A stretch of 60,918 bases of DNA from a virus, in the IMG/VR virus record IMGVR_UViG_3300009180_000046, positions 1 through 60,918 of that record; one strand, 5' to 3'. Shown here piece after piece: positions 20,696 through 30,109 of this stretch. Position numbers and translations under genes: made by a program. The first letter of the stretch is position 1, and every line of letters starts with the position of its first letter. Under the pieces are notes generated by a model, which saw only the letters and a program-made list of their open reading frames with translations, did not search any database and had not been told where the DNA came from.

Positions 20696-20965
20696 ATGAA
20701 ACTAAACTTTAATTTTAATCTAGTCGATTTAGACGGCAAGGAAATTGACAATGCTAATGCAGGTAAGTTAGTAGCTAACTCATTAGTGCAACAATCTAAG
20801 GGCGATGCTCTTAAGTTTTGGGAATGGGCTTTAGCTCTTAATAAAGGAGAGGTTCTTGACCTTGACTCATCAGACCAAGAGACTTTGAAAAACTTTGTTA
20901 AGGACAGTGAGAACTTTGCTATCATTGCTAAGGCTCAGTTATTACAATTGTTCAAGAAGGACTAG
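20696..20965 (+). CDS. Hypothetical protein, 89 aa
   Basis: ATG at 20696, just after the promoter. Sequence MKLNFNFNLVDLDGKEIDNA, then KLVANSLVQQSKGDALKFWEWALAL and a helical tail ending LLQLFKKD. The pattern L-x-D-L-D-G-K-x-I-x-x-A...L-A-x-x-L is common in small phage proteins of unknown role. It ends overlapping the convergent glycosyltransferase gene by 24 bases. Confidence 0.65.
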   Translation: MKLNFNFNLVDLDGKEIDNANAGKLVANSLVQQSKGDALKFWEWALALNKGEVLDLDSSDQETLKNFVKDSENFAIIAKAQLLQLFKKD

Positions 20966-22969
20966 TCTATCTATTACATCTTCAGCAACTATACTCCTCT
21001 GACACTCAAAATGTCGGGGAGTATTCTTAAAAATGGGGCACCAGTCAAAGTCCCCGGCATCGAATTTAAAGTTGGAGTTATTCCAACATCCATTGCAAAC
21101 ATTCTTATTTGTGATGCGTATGCAATCAAACTCGTGATCCTCTTCGGCAAAGTTATTAATCATCACTACTTGTTTACCTAGAGCCCAAGCCAACCAGCTC
21201 ACTCCACTGCCTAATCCAATGAAGAATTCACTATGGTGGATAATAGCCATCGTCTTTTGGATGTCAGTATTAATAATCTGCTCACAGTTATCGAAAGGAT
21301 TATGCTCAAGTGATACGTTAATTACTTTGTAGCCTTTCTCGTGCAAATAGTTTATCACCCCTTGCCATCCTTCTTTTGTCCAGAACTTACACCCAGCTGT
21401 AGAGTTAGTAGCTATCGTAACATATTTACCATAGTTATTGATGCCAGCATCATACTTTAACTTAGGCTTAATCTCCTCAAAGTCAAGTCCAAGAATATTA
21501 GTTGCTGCTTCTTGCAATTTAATTGTATTTGGCAACACCGGCTCTTTGTTAGTATCATAGAACCAACCTATGTTATACTGAGCATAAATATTAGGAACAA
21601 CTGTGCCAGGTTCCACTAACTCTATCTCAGGAATGTCCAGTATTTTATTTAAAAAAGTGGACAGAATTACTTTGCACTTATGCTTCTTTTGAAACTCTAA
21701 AGCATATGGTGCCCAGGCAATTGTGTCACCTAGTGACTTACTAGCAAGAGCAATGTACACACGCTTGCCTTCTAGGTCAAGTATATTGTGGTGTATGAGC
21801 TCATCGTTCATAAAAACTTTACTCTCCCACTTAGTGTAGTATTGCCTGTTTAGTTTAATCCAACTGTTTGATCCGATAGTATTCTCATATACCAAGTTGT
21901 CGCCATCAAAGTATTGCACTTTAAAGTCTGCTTTTAGCCCTGACTTAATTTCTAGGTATGGCTGACCAACAAAGTGTTGGATGATGGTTACATCTTGTTC
22001 TTGTTTGTCGAGTGTCATTACTTTGTTGTAGAAGTTAATTTGTTTCTCAGTGAATACCTCTGTGGTGTTATCTGTAGGTACATTGTAATTACATTGCACC
22101 GAGTTTAGGTCGGTGTCAATAGGTTGAATATACTTATCAAACATCGATCCATATTGTGGCAGGTTGCGAGCAATAATTGGCTTGCCAAAAGATATCGCCT
22201 CACGTAATACCAATGGATTGCACTCCCATGTAGAGTTAAACATAAATATGTCTGCCCATCTCATATACATTTCTACATTACCTTTCTCTCCCCATATCGT
22301 CACGTTGGAAGGAATGTCTTTCATTAAAGGTTCCCAGTAGTGTTTAAAGTTTATAGCTTGGTTGCCAATAAAGTGAAAGTTCATCTCAGGATACTTTTTT
22401 GCTATCTCAAGACCTTCGGCTTGATTCTTCCCTGGAGTCCATAATCCTACATTGACTACGTTTATTTTACTTGTGTCAAAAGGATTTAGATATAGGTCAT
22501 TTCTTTTATCATCAATTGGGAACTCAATCACCTCTTTGTAAGATGGCGATGAAGCAAATGTTTCTAAGTGATATGGAGTGCAGAAATAGTAGGCATCAGG
22601 GTGAAATATCTTTTCTTTGTCGTGGTTAAATGACACGTCATGGCACGTCTCTACAATCCGGTAGCTTCTGTCCTCACGATATAATTCAGATATCATATCA
22701 CGATTAAACCTTTCAGCAGGCTCGTGGATATGCACAATGTCAGGATTAAACTTAGTTATTATATTAAATAGCTCCATCTTGTCCTCATGTAGAGTATGGA
22801 ATGGAACAAGACTCTTAATGACATTACGTTGTACGACATAGTCTAAGCTATGGCATTGATACTCTACTACCTCAATGTCAAATGTCTTGTAAAGAGTTTG
22901 AATACTCTTCAAAACAAATGCCGGCATCCCGCCAGTCGAACAGTGAGCAATTAAGTATAGTATCTTCAT
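20942..22969 (-). CDS. Two-domain glycosyltransferase: GT4 plus TibC/Aah-like O-heptosyltransferase, 675 aa
   Basis: The N-terminal half (1 to about 300) is a GT4-type retaining glycosyltransferase: MKILYLIAHCSTGGMP, DIVHIHEP near 80, NVVNVGLWTPGKNQ (about 170) and NPLVLREAISFGKPII (about 255). A beta-rich linker (about 325-390, YLEIKSGLKADFKVQYFDGD) resembles the strand-loop-strand of autotransporter heptosyltransferases. The C-terminal part (about 395-675) is GT9-like: SLGDTIAWAPYALEFQKKHK, then GLGSGVSWLAWALGKQVVMI and a cysteine finger Cys625-x2-Cys628-x15-Cys644-x11-Cys656. From memory this matches the iron-binding finger of TibC. TibC-type enzymes transfer heptose to Ser of repeat adhesins. 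It is encoded against the structural genes, convergent with the fibre unit, so it is probably an accessory gene that modifies the phage fibre or the host surface. Confidence 0.8.
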   Translation of the reverse strand: MKILYLIAHCSTGGMPAFVLKSIQTLYKTFDIEVVEYQCHSLDYVVQRNVIKSLVPFHTLHEDKMELFNIITKFNPDIVHIHEPAERFNRDMISELYREDRSYRIVETCHDVSFNHDKEKIFHPDAYYFCTPYHLETFASSPSYKEVIEFPIDDKRNDLYLNPFDTSKINVVNVGLWTPGKNQAEGLEIAKKYPEMNFHFIGNQAINFKHYWEPLMKDIPSNVTIWGEKGNVEMYMRWADIFMFNSTWECNPLVLREAISFGKPIIARNLPQYGSMFDKYIQPIDTDLNSVQCNYNVPTDNTTEVFTEKQINFYNKVMTLDKQEQDVTIIQHFVGQPYLEIKSGLKADFKVQYFDGDNLVYENTIGSNSWIKLNRQYYTKWESKVFMNDELIHHNILDLEGKRVYIALASKSLGDTIAWAPYALEFQKKHKCKVILSTFLNKILDIPEIELVEPGTVVPNIYAQYNIGWFYDTNKEPVLPNTIKLQEAATNILGLDFEEIKPKLKYDAGINNYGKYVTIATNSTAGCKFWTKEGWQGVINYLHEKGYKVINVSLEHNPFDNCEQIINTDIQKTMAIIHHSEFFIGLGSGVSWLAWALGKQVVMINNFAEEDHEFDCIRITNKNVCNGCWNNSNFKFDAGDFDWCPIFKNTPRHFECQRSIVAEDVIDRLVLLEQL

Positions 22970-23018
22970 ATGCTAAAATTAAAATATAATTAGTACTTTT
23001 ACAAAAAAATATAATACA

Positions 23019-23273
23019 ATGGATAAATTAACACAAGATGAGTTGGATCGTTTCAGAAACGCTCACACAGAAATCAGAAATCTTCGCAATGCTTTAGCAG
23101 ATGCTGAGATATCAATTCACAATTCCAAGCTAGAGAAACATTCTGTTTTAGCTCAACTAGATACAGCAGGGGCTACACACGTTAGCATTCAGCAAGAACT
23201 GCACGCTAAGTATGGAGATATAACGATTGACTTTGCTACTGGAGAAATCAAGAACAAAGATGGTAATTCGTAA
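23019..23273 (+). CDS. Coiled-coil protein, 84 aa
   Basis: Helical heptad pattern (LDRFRNAHTEIRNLRNALADAEISIHNSKLEKHSVLAQL), then a short acidic beta end (GDITIDFATGEIKNKDG). This arrangement is common in small phage proteins near the terminase. It starts about 50 bases from the divergent glycosyltransferase start and a weak -7 box TACTTTTA (22994-23001). It overlaps the next gene by 14 bases. Confidence 0.6.
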   Translation: MDKLTQDELDRFRNAHTEIRNLRNALADAEISIHNSKLEKHSVLAQLDTAGATHVSIQQELHAKYGDITIDFATGEIKNKDGNS

Positions 23274-23478
23274 AATATCAGTAGGTGCAGACTATAAGAA
23301 TGCAATGAACTACATGCATAATCAAGCTGTACTCCAAGGGAACTATAATATACATTTGATTCGTCAGACTGAAGCTGGAGATGTTGAAATCTACATCGAG
23401 GCTAATGATGAGGTGGTATTATGGAAAAAAATTAATGGCAACATGCCATTCTTAATTGAATATAATATAGATTTTTAA
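23260..23478 (+). CDS. Hypothetical protein, 72 aa
   Basis: I start at ATG 23260 (MVIRKISVGADYKNAMNYM), which gives a short overlap with the upstream gene. Contains VLQGNYNIHLIRQ, then GDVEIYIEANDEVVLWKKI. I recall similar small proteins upstream of terminase genes in Bacteroidota phages. Function unknown. Confidence 0.6.
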   Translation: MVIRKISVGADYKNAMNYMHNQAVLQGNYNIHLIRQTEAGDVEIYIEANDEVVLWKKINGNMPFLIEYNIDF

Positions 23479-23481
23479 ATC

Positions 23482-24036
23482 ATGAAGTCGCCCTATTATT
23501 TTTTGGTAACACCAAAGGGGGGCAAACGGTATGATAATCAAAGAGGAGAACTTTATATTTCTACCTCCAAAGAAGATCATCGTGTAACGACAAGAGAAGC
23601 TGTTGTTATCTCAACCCCTATTAATTACACTGGCCCTATCGAGCCTGGAGACACAATTGTGTGCCATCATAATACTTTCAGGATATACTATGACATGCGA
23701 GGTAGAGAGAAGTCTGCTTGGAATTACTTCCGGGATGATTTGTTCTTTATTGATGACCCATATGCATACAAGAAACCAGGTGGTGAGTGGAAGGGGATAG
23801 GTAGATATCTGTTCATCAAGCCAATCGACAATGACTTTGAAGGCATTACATCTGCGGATGCAAAGAAGCCTCTTACAGGCACGATAAGATACACGAACGA
23901 TGAGATACTAGACTTGGGTGTAAAAGAGGGCGACACGGTCACGTTCGAGCCTGAGAGCGAGTATGAGTTCGACCTAGATGGTGAGATTTTATATCGCATG
24001 TACACCAAGAATGTAACAATAAAATTGAATGAATAA
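23482..24036 (+). CDS. Tandem GroES-like barrel protein, 184 aa
   Basis: Each half shows the layout of the Cpn10 barrel. The first half has YYFLVTPKGG, INYTGPIEPGDTIVCHHNTF and FFIDDPYAY. The second has GRYLFIKPID, then GTIRYTNDEILDLGVKEGD, VTFEPESEYEFDLDGEILYR and NVTIKL. The G-x-x-x-G-D-x-V-x-F...G-E-x-L-Y strand pattern in the second half is close to GroES. It sits directly before the terminase genes, not near groEL. It may be a co-chaperonin-like assembly factor; the fold is suggested by eye only. Confidence 0.4.
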   Translation: MKSPYYFLVTPKGGKRYDNQRGELYISTSKEDHRVTTREAVVISTPINYTGPIEPGDTIVCHHNTFRIYYDMRGREKSAWNYFRDDLFFIDDPYAYKKPGGEWKGIGRYLFIKPIDNDFEGITSADAKKPLTGTIRYTNDEILDLGVKEGDTVTFEPESEYEFDLDGEILYRMYTKNVTIKLNE

Positions 24037-24310
24037 AATAACCGAGTTAAAGAAGCGTATTATTGAGTCGGGCTACAAAGCAGTTGAGGAGTTAATCAAG
24101 GTTGCTGAGGAGAAGATTGTCACCCACATGGAGGATGACTTGTCTGCAGACAAACTAAAGAATGCAGCCGCAGCAAAGAAGTTAGCTATCATGGATGCTT
24201 TTGAGATTCTTAAAAGAGTCGAGGAGGAGAATAATATTATTGAGGGAGTAGTTGGAAACTCTGCACCTACTAACCGTGGGTTTGCAGAACAAAGAGCAAA
24301 AGGAAAATGA
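24029..24310 (+). CDS. Putative terminase small subunit, 93 aa
   Basis: Short helical, charged protein (MNKITELKKRIIESGYKAVEEL...LAIMDAFEILKRVEEEN) ending in a flexible tail APTNRGFAEQRAKGK. It overlaps the TerL gene by 4 bases and the upstream gene by 8. Position and helical character fit a TerS, but there is no family signature I can point to. Confidence 0.5.
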   Translation: MNKITELKKRIIESGYKAVEELIKVAEEKIVTHMEDDLSADKLKNAAAAKKLAIMDAFEILKRVEEENNIIEGVVGNSAPTNRGFAEQRAKGK

Positions 24311-26520
24311 GTTTATTCTACATTGATGAGTCTAATGTTCCTGAGAAGATTCTTGCAAAAAGAAATGCAAAGAAGGATTGGGAGTATGGCTGGGATCCTG
24401 AGTACGACTTTGTGGTTATCTCTAAAGATGGCACAATTGGAGAGGTGTACAATATCAGCGGTTTAAGAATTGCTCTACCATTAGCTCCTGACAAGGTTGA
24501 CTATGATGGTAAAAGATGGCAAGCTACAGAACTACCCAAAGAACTATCTCGCATCAAGACCATCTTTGATTGGAACCGTCGTGACAATTCATTTAAGTCT
24601 CAATGGGTAGACTATATCGAAAAAGAGTTTGACAGACGTGAGTTAGGTTTTTGGTTCATAAATAGAGCCGAGAAGACTTATATCACAGGTGCACACTATA
24701 TGTACTTGCAATGGTCAAAGACCGACGTAGGTCATCCTGACTTCCGTGAATCAAACAGAGTATTCTTTTTATTTTGGGAAGCGTGTAAGGCTGACAGCAG
24801 ATGTTTTGGTATGTGCTATCTTAAGAACCGTCGTTCAGGTTTCTCTTTTATGGCCTCTTCTGAAGCTGTCAACATTGCAACTCTAGCCAAGGATGCTCGT
24901 ATAGGTTTAACATCTAAGACAGGTCTAGATGCTAAAAAGATGTTTACTGATAAAGTGGTTCCGATTGTAAATAATTACCCATTCTTTTTCCAACCGGTAC
25001 GTGATGGTATGACAACTCCAAAGACGGAGATTGCCTTCCGTGTACCAGCTTCTAAGATTACTCGTAAGAATATGGACGAGGAGAATGAGGAAGATATAGA
25101 TGGATTGGATACAACAATTGACTGGCGTAACACAGCAGATAACTCCTATGATTCAGAAAAATTATTATATTTGGTTGAAGATGAGGCTGCTAAGTTAGAG
25201 CGTCCCATGAACATACAGAACGGTTGGCGTGTCAGAAAAACTTGTCTTCGTTTAGGTGCTAGGATTATCGGCAAGTGTATGATGGGATCAACATCTAATG
25301 CACTCGATAAAGGTGGAGAAAACTATAAACGTATTTACTATGACTCGAACGTCAAGAAAAGAAACAAAAATGGTCAGACTATATCGGGTCTATATTCGCT
25401 CTTTATTCCAATGGAGTATAACTTTGAGGGATATATTGACGAGTACGGTCACGCAGTCCTAGAGACACCTGAGAAACCTGTGCGTTCAGCAGAGGGTACT
25501 TGGATAACACAAGGCGTAATTGAGTATTGGAATAATGAGGTAGCTTCATTGAAAGCTAACCCTGATGCACTAAACGAACACTATCGCCAGTTCCCTCGTA
25601 CAGAGTCGCATGCCTTCCGTGATGAGACTAAGTCATCTCTATTTAACCTGACTAAAATATATCAGCAGATAGATTACAATGACGGCATGATCCAAGACCA
25701 CGTGCTAACACGTGGATACTTTCACTGGGCTAATGGAGAGAAAGACACCAAAGTTATTTGGACACCTGATAAAAATGGTAGGTTCTTAGTATCTTGGATA
25801 CCTGGGCCACACATCAACAATAATTATATTACTAAAAATGGGAATAGGTATCCGGGTAATGAGCATATTGGTGCGTTTGGGTGTGACCCATATGACATCT
25901 CAGGTGCGACGTTTGGTGGCTCTAATGGATCACTTCACGGACTAACTAAGTTTAATATGACAGGTGCCCCGTCTAATACATTCTTTTTAGAATACATTGC
26001 TCGTCCACAGACGGCAGAGATATTCTTTGAAGAAGTGCTGATGGCTTGTGTGTTCTATGGAATGCCTATTCTTTGTGAGAATAATAAAGCACGACTGCTA
26101 TATCACTTTAAGAATAGAGGCTATCGTGGTTTCTCAATGAACCGTCCCGATAAGCATGCACATAAACTTTCTTTCACAGAAAGAGAGATTGGTGGTATAC
26201 CATCATCAAGTGAAGACATTAAGCAAGCACACGCCACAGGCATCGAGACATACATTGAACGAAATGTCGGATTAGACATGGAAGGCAACTACCGTCAGCC
26301 TGATGAGATAGGCGATATGCCGTTTAATAGAACACTTCAAGACTGGGCTAAATTCGATGTAAACGATAGAACTAAATTTGATGCATCAATTAGTTCGGGA
26401 TATGCTATTATGGCAAATCAAAAGCACGTATATTTGCCTGAGAAAAAAGAGTCAAAAATAAGCATTAAATTTGCAACTTACGATAACACTGGTTCCTTCA
26501 GTAGAATTAACAAGATATGA
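24307..26520 (+). CDS. terL: Terminase large subunit (TerL), 737 aa
   Basis: DNA-packaging motor ATPase and headful/end nuclease. The Walker A region is the atypical YLKNRRSGFSFMASSEA (171-187), as in TerLs with R-x-S-G-F-S in place of GKT. Walker B is LLYLVEDEA (286-294). A C-terminal RNase H-like nuclease is indicated by GAFGCDPYDISG near residue 525 and ILCENNKARLL. It is longer than average (737 aa), in line with large podophage TerLs of Bacteroidota phages. It is coupled to the putative TerS gene upstream and the portal gene downstream by 4-base overlaps. Confidence 0.85.
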   Translation: MSLFYIDESNVPEKILAKRNAKKDWEYGWDPEYDFVVISKDGTIGEVYNISGLRIALPLAPDKVDYDGKRWQATELPKELSRIKTIFDWNRRDNSFKSQWVDYIEKEFDRRELGFWFINRAEKTYITGAHYMYLQWSKTDVGHPDFRESNRVFFLFWEACKADSRCFGMCYLKNRRSGFSFMASSEAVNIATLAKDARIGLTSKTGLDAKKMFTDKVVPIVNNYPFFFQPVRDGMTTPKTEIAFRVPASKITRKNMDEENEEDIDGLDTTIDWRNTADNSYDSEKLLYLVEDEAAKLERPMNIQNGWRVRKTCLRLGARIIGKCMMGSTSNALDKGGENYKRIYYDSNVKKRNKNGQTISGLYSLFIPMEYNFEGYIDEYGHAVLETPEKPVRSAEGTWITQGVIEYWNNEVASLKANPDALNEHYRQFPRTESHAFRDETKSSLFNLTKIYQQIDYNDGMIQDHVLTRGYFHWANGEKDTKVIWTPDKNGRFLVSWIPGPHINNNYITKNGNRYPGNEHIGAFGCDPYDISGATFGGSNGSLHGLTKFNMTGAPSNTFFLEYIARPQTAEIFFEEVLMACVFYGMPILCENNKARLLYHFKNRGYRGFSMNRPDKHAHKLSFTEREIGGIPSSSEDIKQAHATGIETYIERNVGLDMEGNYRQPDEIGDMPFNRTLQDWAKFDVNDRTKFDASISSGYAIMANQKHVYLPEKKESKISIKFATYDNTGSFSRINKI

Positions 26521-28949
26521 ACAAACCTCCTGGAATATTAATGCCAGATACCCAATTCCCTTCGCAGTTAGCTACTGATCAAGAAAAGGCATCATGGGAA
26601 TACGGCTTAAGAATTGGTCAAAGCATCTCATACGAATGGTTTGCTAAAACAGGCACTGGATGCCGATACTATTCACAATGGATTGATTTTCACCGTACTA
26701 GACTTTATGCTCGTGGTGAGCAGCCAATCGCAAAATATAAAAACCAATTTGAAGTTAATGGCGATATGTCGCATATTAACCTAGATTGGACACCTGTCCC
26801 AATCATCCCTAAGTTTGTTGACATTGTTGTTAATGGTATGCATGACCGATTATTTGAGGTTAAGGCGTATGCTCAAGATGCCATGTCAATGGACAACAGG
26901 TTTGAATTTCAACAAATGGTTGAAAGAGATATGCTTGCAAAAGACATATTGGTTATGGGTAAGAAGGAATTGGGTGTTGATGCTTTTAATATTCCAGAAG
27001 AAGAAGTTCCTGATAACGATCAGGAATTGTCTTTATACATGCAGCTTAAATATAAGCCTGCTATTGAGATTGCGGAAGAAGAAGCAATTAATACTATATT
27101 AGATTTAAACCATTATCAAGACGTTCGTAAAAGGGTCGACTACGATATCACAACAATTGGCATAGGAGTAGTAAAGCACTCATTTGTACCAGGAACCGGA
27201 GTTCGTGTGGAGTATGTTGACCCCGCTAACATTGTTTATAGTTACACTGAATCCCCATCATTTGAAGATTGCTTCTATTGGGGTGAAGTAAAACAAGTAC
27301 CAATCACTGAACTAATTAAGATTAAGCCAGACATTACAAAAGAAGAACTAGCTGAGATTCAACAATTAGGTACAGCGTGGTACAATTATTATGGGATTAT
27401 GCGTCCCTACCGTAGCGACATCTTTAATAGAGATGTTGTTACATTATTGTATTTTAATTATAAAACAGACAAGACATTTGTTTACAAGAAGAAATATCTT
27501 GACAACAATGGTGTTCGTGTAATCCAAAAAGATGAAAGCTTTAATCCTCCTGAGGGAACTGAAGAAAGGTTTGAGAGAATTGAGAAGAGAATTGACGTAT
27601 GGTACGAAGGTGTTATGGTACCTGGATCTCCTTATTTACTTAAGTGGGAGCTTGCTCGCAATATGGTTCGCCCTAAATCTGCTTCTCAGTATGCATTACC
27701 AAACTACATCGCTGTAGCACCAAGAATGTATAAGGGTATCGTTGAGTCATTGACTCGTCGTATGATTCCTTTTGCTGACTTAATTCAAATGACTCACCTT
27801 AAGTTACAACAAGTATTACAACGTGTTGTGCCAGATGGTGTGTTTATTGATGCCGATGGTATTAATGAGGTTGACTTAGGTACTGGTGGTTCTTATAATC
27901 CAGAAGATGCTCTTCGTTTGTATTTCCAAACGGGTAGTGTTATTGGACGAAGTATGACTACTGATGGTGAATTAAACCATGGGCGTATTCCAATCCAAGA
28001 ACTTAATACAAATAGTGGACAAGGTAAGATTGCTGCATTAATTGGAGCTTATAATCAATACCTAAGCATGATCCGTGATGTAACAGGATTGAATGAAGCA
28101 CGTGATGGATCAAGTCCTCATCCTGATGCATTGGTTGGTGTTCAAAAATTAGCTGCATTGAATTCAAATACAGCAACTCGTCATATATTAGAAGGAAGTT
28201 TATTTATTACTCGCAAGTTATCTGAGGCGTTATCGCTTCGTGTTGCTGATATATTAGAATACTCTGATTTCAAAGAAGAGTTTACAATGCAGATTGGTAA
28301 ATACAATGTTGCTATTTTAGAAGAGATTAAAGATTTGTATTTACATGATTTTGGTATATTTATTGAAGTAGCTCCAGATGAAGAGGAGAAGGGGCAATTA
28401 GAAGCTAATATTCAAATGGCATTACAGAGGGATCAAATATCTCTTGAAGATGCTATTGATATTCGTCAAATGAAGAATATTAAAATAGCCAATGAATTAT
28501 TGAAATTAAAGCGGAAGAACAAAGAGAAGAAAGATATGGAGAATGAGCAAGCAAAAGTTCAAATGCAAACTCAGGGTAATATACAATCTTCTCAAGCAGC
28601 TGCTCAATTCAAACTACAAGCAATTCAAGCAGAAGCTCAAGCAAAAGCACAAATTGCTCAGTCACAAATGCAGTTTGATATTCAACGTATGCAAGCAGAA
28701 GCCCAGATTAAGGAACAACTTATGTCTGTTGAATTTAACTACAACATGCAATTAAAAGGCATGGAAGTAGAGAAGATTAAGCAGTTAGATATGGATAAAG
28801 AGAAAGCAAAGGATGATCGCACAAAAATCCAAGCTACTCAGCAATCTAAATTGATTGAACAGCGTCAAAAAGACTTACCGGCAATGAACTTTGAATCAGA
28901 AGAAGATTCATTGGACGGCTTCAGTTTGGAGCAGTTTAATCCAAGATAA
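26517..28949 (+). CDS. Portal protein, 810 aa
   Basis: Dodecameric portal vertex protein by position (directly after TerL) and sequence. The core contains PIIPKFVDIVVNGMHDRLFE, VRVEYVDPANIVYSYTESP, EDCFYWGEV and the long crown region with RMIPFADLIQMTHLKLQQV and MIRDVTGLNEARDGS. The last 150 residues are a Gln/Ala-rich coiled coil (QAEAQAKAQIAQSQMQF), a feature of large Bacteroidota phage portals. Length is well above the 500-600 aa of many portals. Confidence 0.85.
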   Translation: MNKPPGILMPDTQFPSQLATDQEKASWEYGLRIGQSISYEWFAKTGTGCRYYSQWIDFHRTRLYARGEQPIAKYKNQFEVNGDMSHINLDWTPVPIIPKFVDIVVNGMHDRLFEVKAYAQDAMSMDNRFEFQQMVERDMLAKDILVMGKKELGVDAFNIPEEEVPDNDQELSLYMQLKYKPAIEIAEEEAINTILDLNHYQDVRKRVDYDITTIGIGVVKHSFVPGTGVRVEYVDPANIVYSYTESPSFEDCFYWGEVKQVPITELIKIKPDITKEELAEIQQLGTAWYNYYGIMRPYRSDIFNRDVVTLLYFNYKTDKTFVYKKKYLDNNGVRVIQKDESFNPPEGTEERFERIEKRIDVWYEGVMVPGSPYLLKWELARNMVRPKSASQYALPNYIAVAPRMYKGIVESLTRRMIPFADLIQMTHLKLQQVLQRVVPDGVFIDADGINEVDLGTGGSYNPEDALRLYFQTGSVIGRSMTTDGELNHGRIPIQELNTNSGQGKIAALIGAYNQYLSMIRDVTGLNEARDGSSPHPDALVGVQKLAALNSNTATRHILEGSLFITRKLSEALSLRVADILEYSDFKEEFTMQIGKYNVAILEEIKDLYLHDFGIFIEVAPDEEEKGQLEANIQMALQRDQISLEDAIDIRQMKNIKIANELLKLKRKNKEKKDMENEQAKVQMQTQGNIQSSQAAAQFKLQAIQAEAQAKAQIAQSQMQFDIQRMQAEAQIKEQLMSVEFNYNMQLKGMEVEKIKQLDMDKEKAKDDRTKIQATQQSKLIEQRQKDLPAMNFESEEDSLDGFSLEQFNPR

Positions 28950-28959
28950 AATTTATTAC

Positions 28960-28967
28960 TACTTTTG
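28960..28967 (+). promoter_or_regulatory. -7 box TACTTTTG before the scaffold gene
   Basis: Matches TAnnTTTG and lies 19 bases before the ATG at 28987. No good -33 element in place. Confidence 0.4.
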
Positions 28968-28986
28968 TGCAACTAAATTAAATTAA

Positions 28987-30093
28987 ATGGATAATATTCA
29001 AGTAAAACTTGTGGACTTTCAAGAAAAGTCCGTAGCGGAAGTTGAGCAACAATTGCTTAACGACCATGCTGAAAAGACCGCTCCAATTGAGGAGATGGCT
29101 GCAGAATTAAAAGCAACTACCGAGGAAACTCCGGCAGTTATTGAAAGTCAACCACAGTTTGGTGACAACGACGTTCTTTCATATTTGAAAACAAAATTCA
29201 ACAAGGAGGTAAACTCTTTGGATGAATTATTTACAGAAAAACCACAGCCTCAACAGGAGTTACTTCCTGAAGATGTTAATGCTTTCTTAAATTTCAAGAA
29301 AGAGACAGGGCGTGGTTTAGAAGATTTCTATCGTGTTAATCAAGATTTTTCTAAGATTACACCGGAAAGACTTCTAGCTGATTATATGCGTGAGAGTAAT
29401 CCTGATTTTGATGATGAGGATATCGCATTCGAATATGAATCAAAGTTTAGCTATGATGAAGATGAGGATGACGAGAAAGAAATCAAACGCAAAAAGTTAG
29501 CACTTAAAAAAGAACTTGGCAAGGCGTCAAAGTACTTTGAAGAACAAAAGGAAAAATATAAAACCCCCCTTGCGTCAAGGATGGAGTCTACTATTCCTGC
29601 TGAGGACAAAGAAGCTTTGGAATCTTACAAGCAATATATCAGCCAATCTTCTGCTATGCAGCAAGATCAGGCTAAAAAGTCGGAGTACTTTATTAATAAG
29701 ACTAACGATTTATTCTCTGATGAATTCAAAGGTTTTGATTTCAAAGTTGGAGATAAAGATGTTTCTTATAAACCTGGAACTCCAGAGCAGCTGAAAGCTC
29801 AACAAACAGATATTTCTAAATTCTTTAACAATTTTGTTAATGAAGATGGATACATTAAGGATGCTAAACAGTATCACAAAACAATTGCTGCGGCAATGAA
29901 CCCCGATGCAATGGCCAAATTCTTTTATGATATGGGCAAAGCAGATGCTATTGATGACAGCGTTCGTCAAAGCAAGAACATAGATATGAGTGTGAGGAAT
30001 TCTCCACAGAATATTGAGAAAGGTGGGTTTAAAGTTACAGCATTGGATAATGATCATGGTAGTAGACTTAAGATTAAATCATTTAAAAACTAA
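28987..30093 (+). CDS. Putative scaffold/head assembly protein, 368 aa
   Basis: Acidic, low-complexity N-terminal half (EKTAPIEEMAAELKATTEETP, then DFDDEDIAFEYESKFSYDEDEDDEKE) and a helical, Lys/Gln-rich remainder ending in a basic tail (GSRLKIKSFKN). The position between portal and major capsid protein and the acidic helical composition fit a scaffolding protein. No protease domain seen. Confidence 0.55.
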   Translation: MDNIQVKLVDFQEKSVAEVEQQLLNDHAEKTAPIEEMAAELKATTEETPAVIESQPQFGDNDVLSYLKTKFNKEVNSLDELFTEKPQPQQELLPEDVNAFLNFKKETGRGLEDFYRVNQDFSKITPERLLADYMRESNPDFDDEDIAFEYESKFSYDEDEDDEKEIKRKKLALKKELGKASKYFEEQKEKYKTPLASRMESTIPAEDKEALESYKQYISQSSAMQQDQAKKSEYFINKTNDLFSDEFKGFDFKVGDKDVSYKPGTPEQLKAQQTDISKFFNNFVNEDGYIKDAKQYHKTIAAAMNPDAMAKFFYDMGKADAIDDSVRQSKNIDMSVRNSPQNIEKGGFKVTALDNDHGSRLKIKSFKN

Positions 30094-30109
30094 AAACTAA
30101 AAAAAACAA

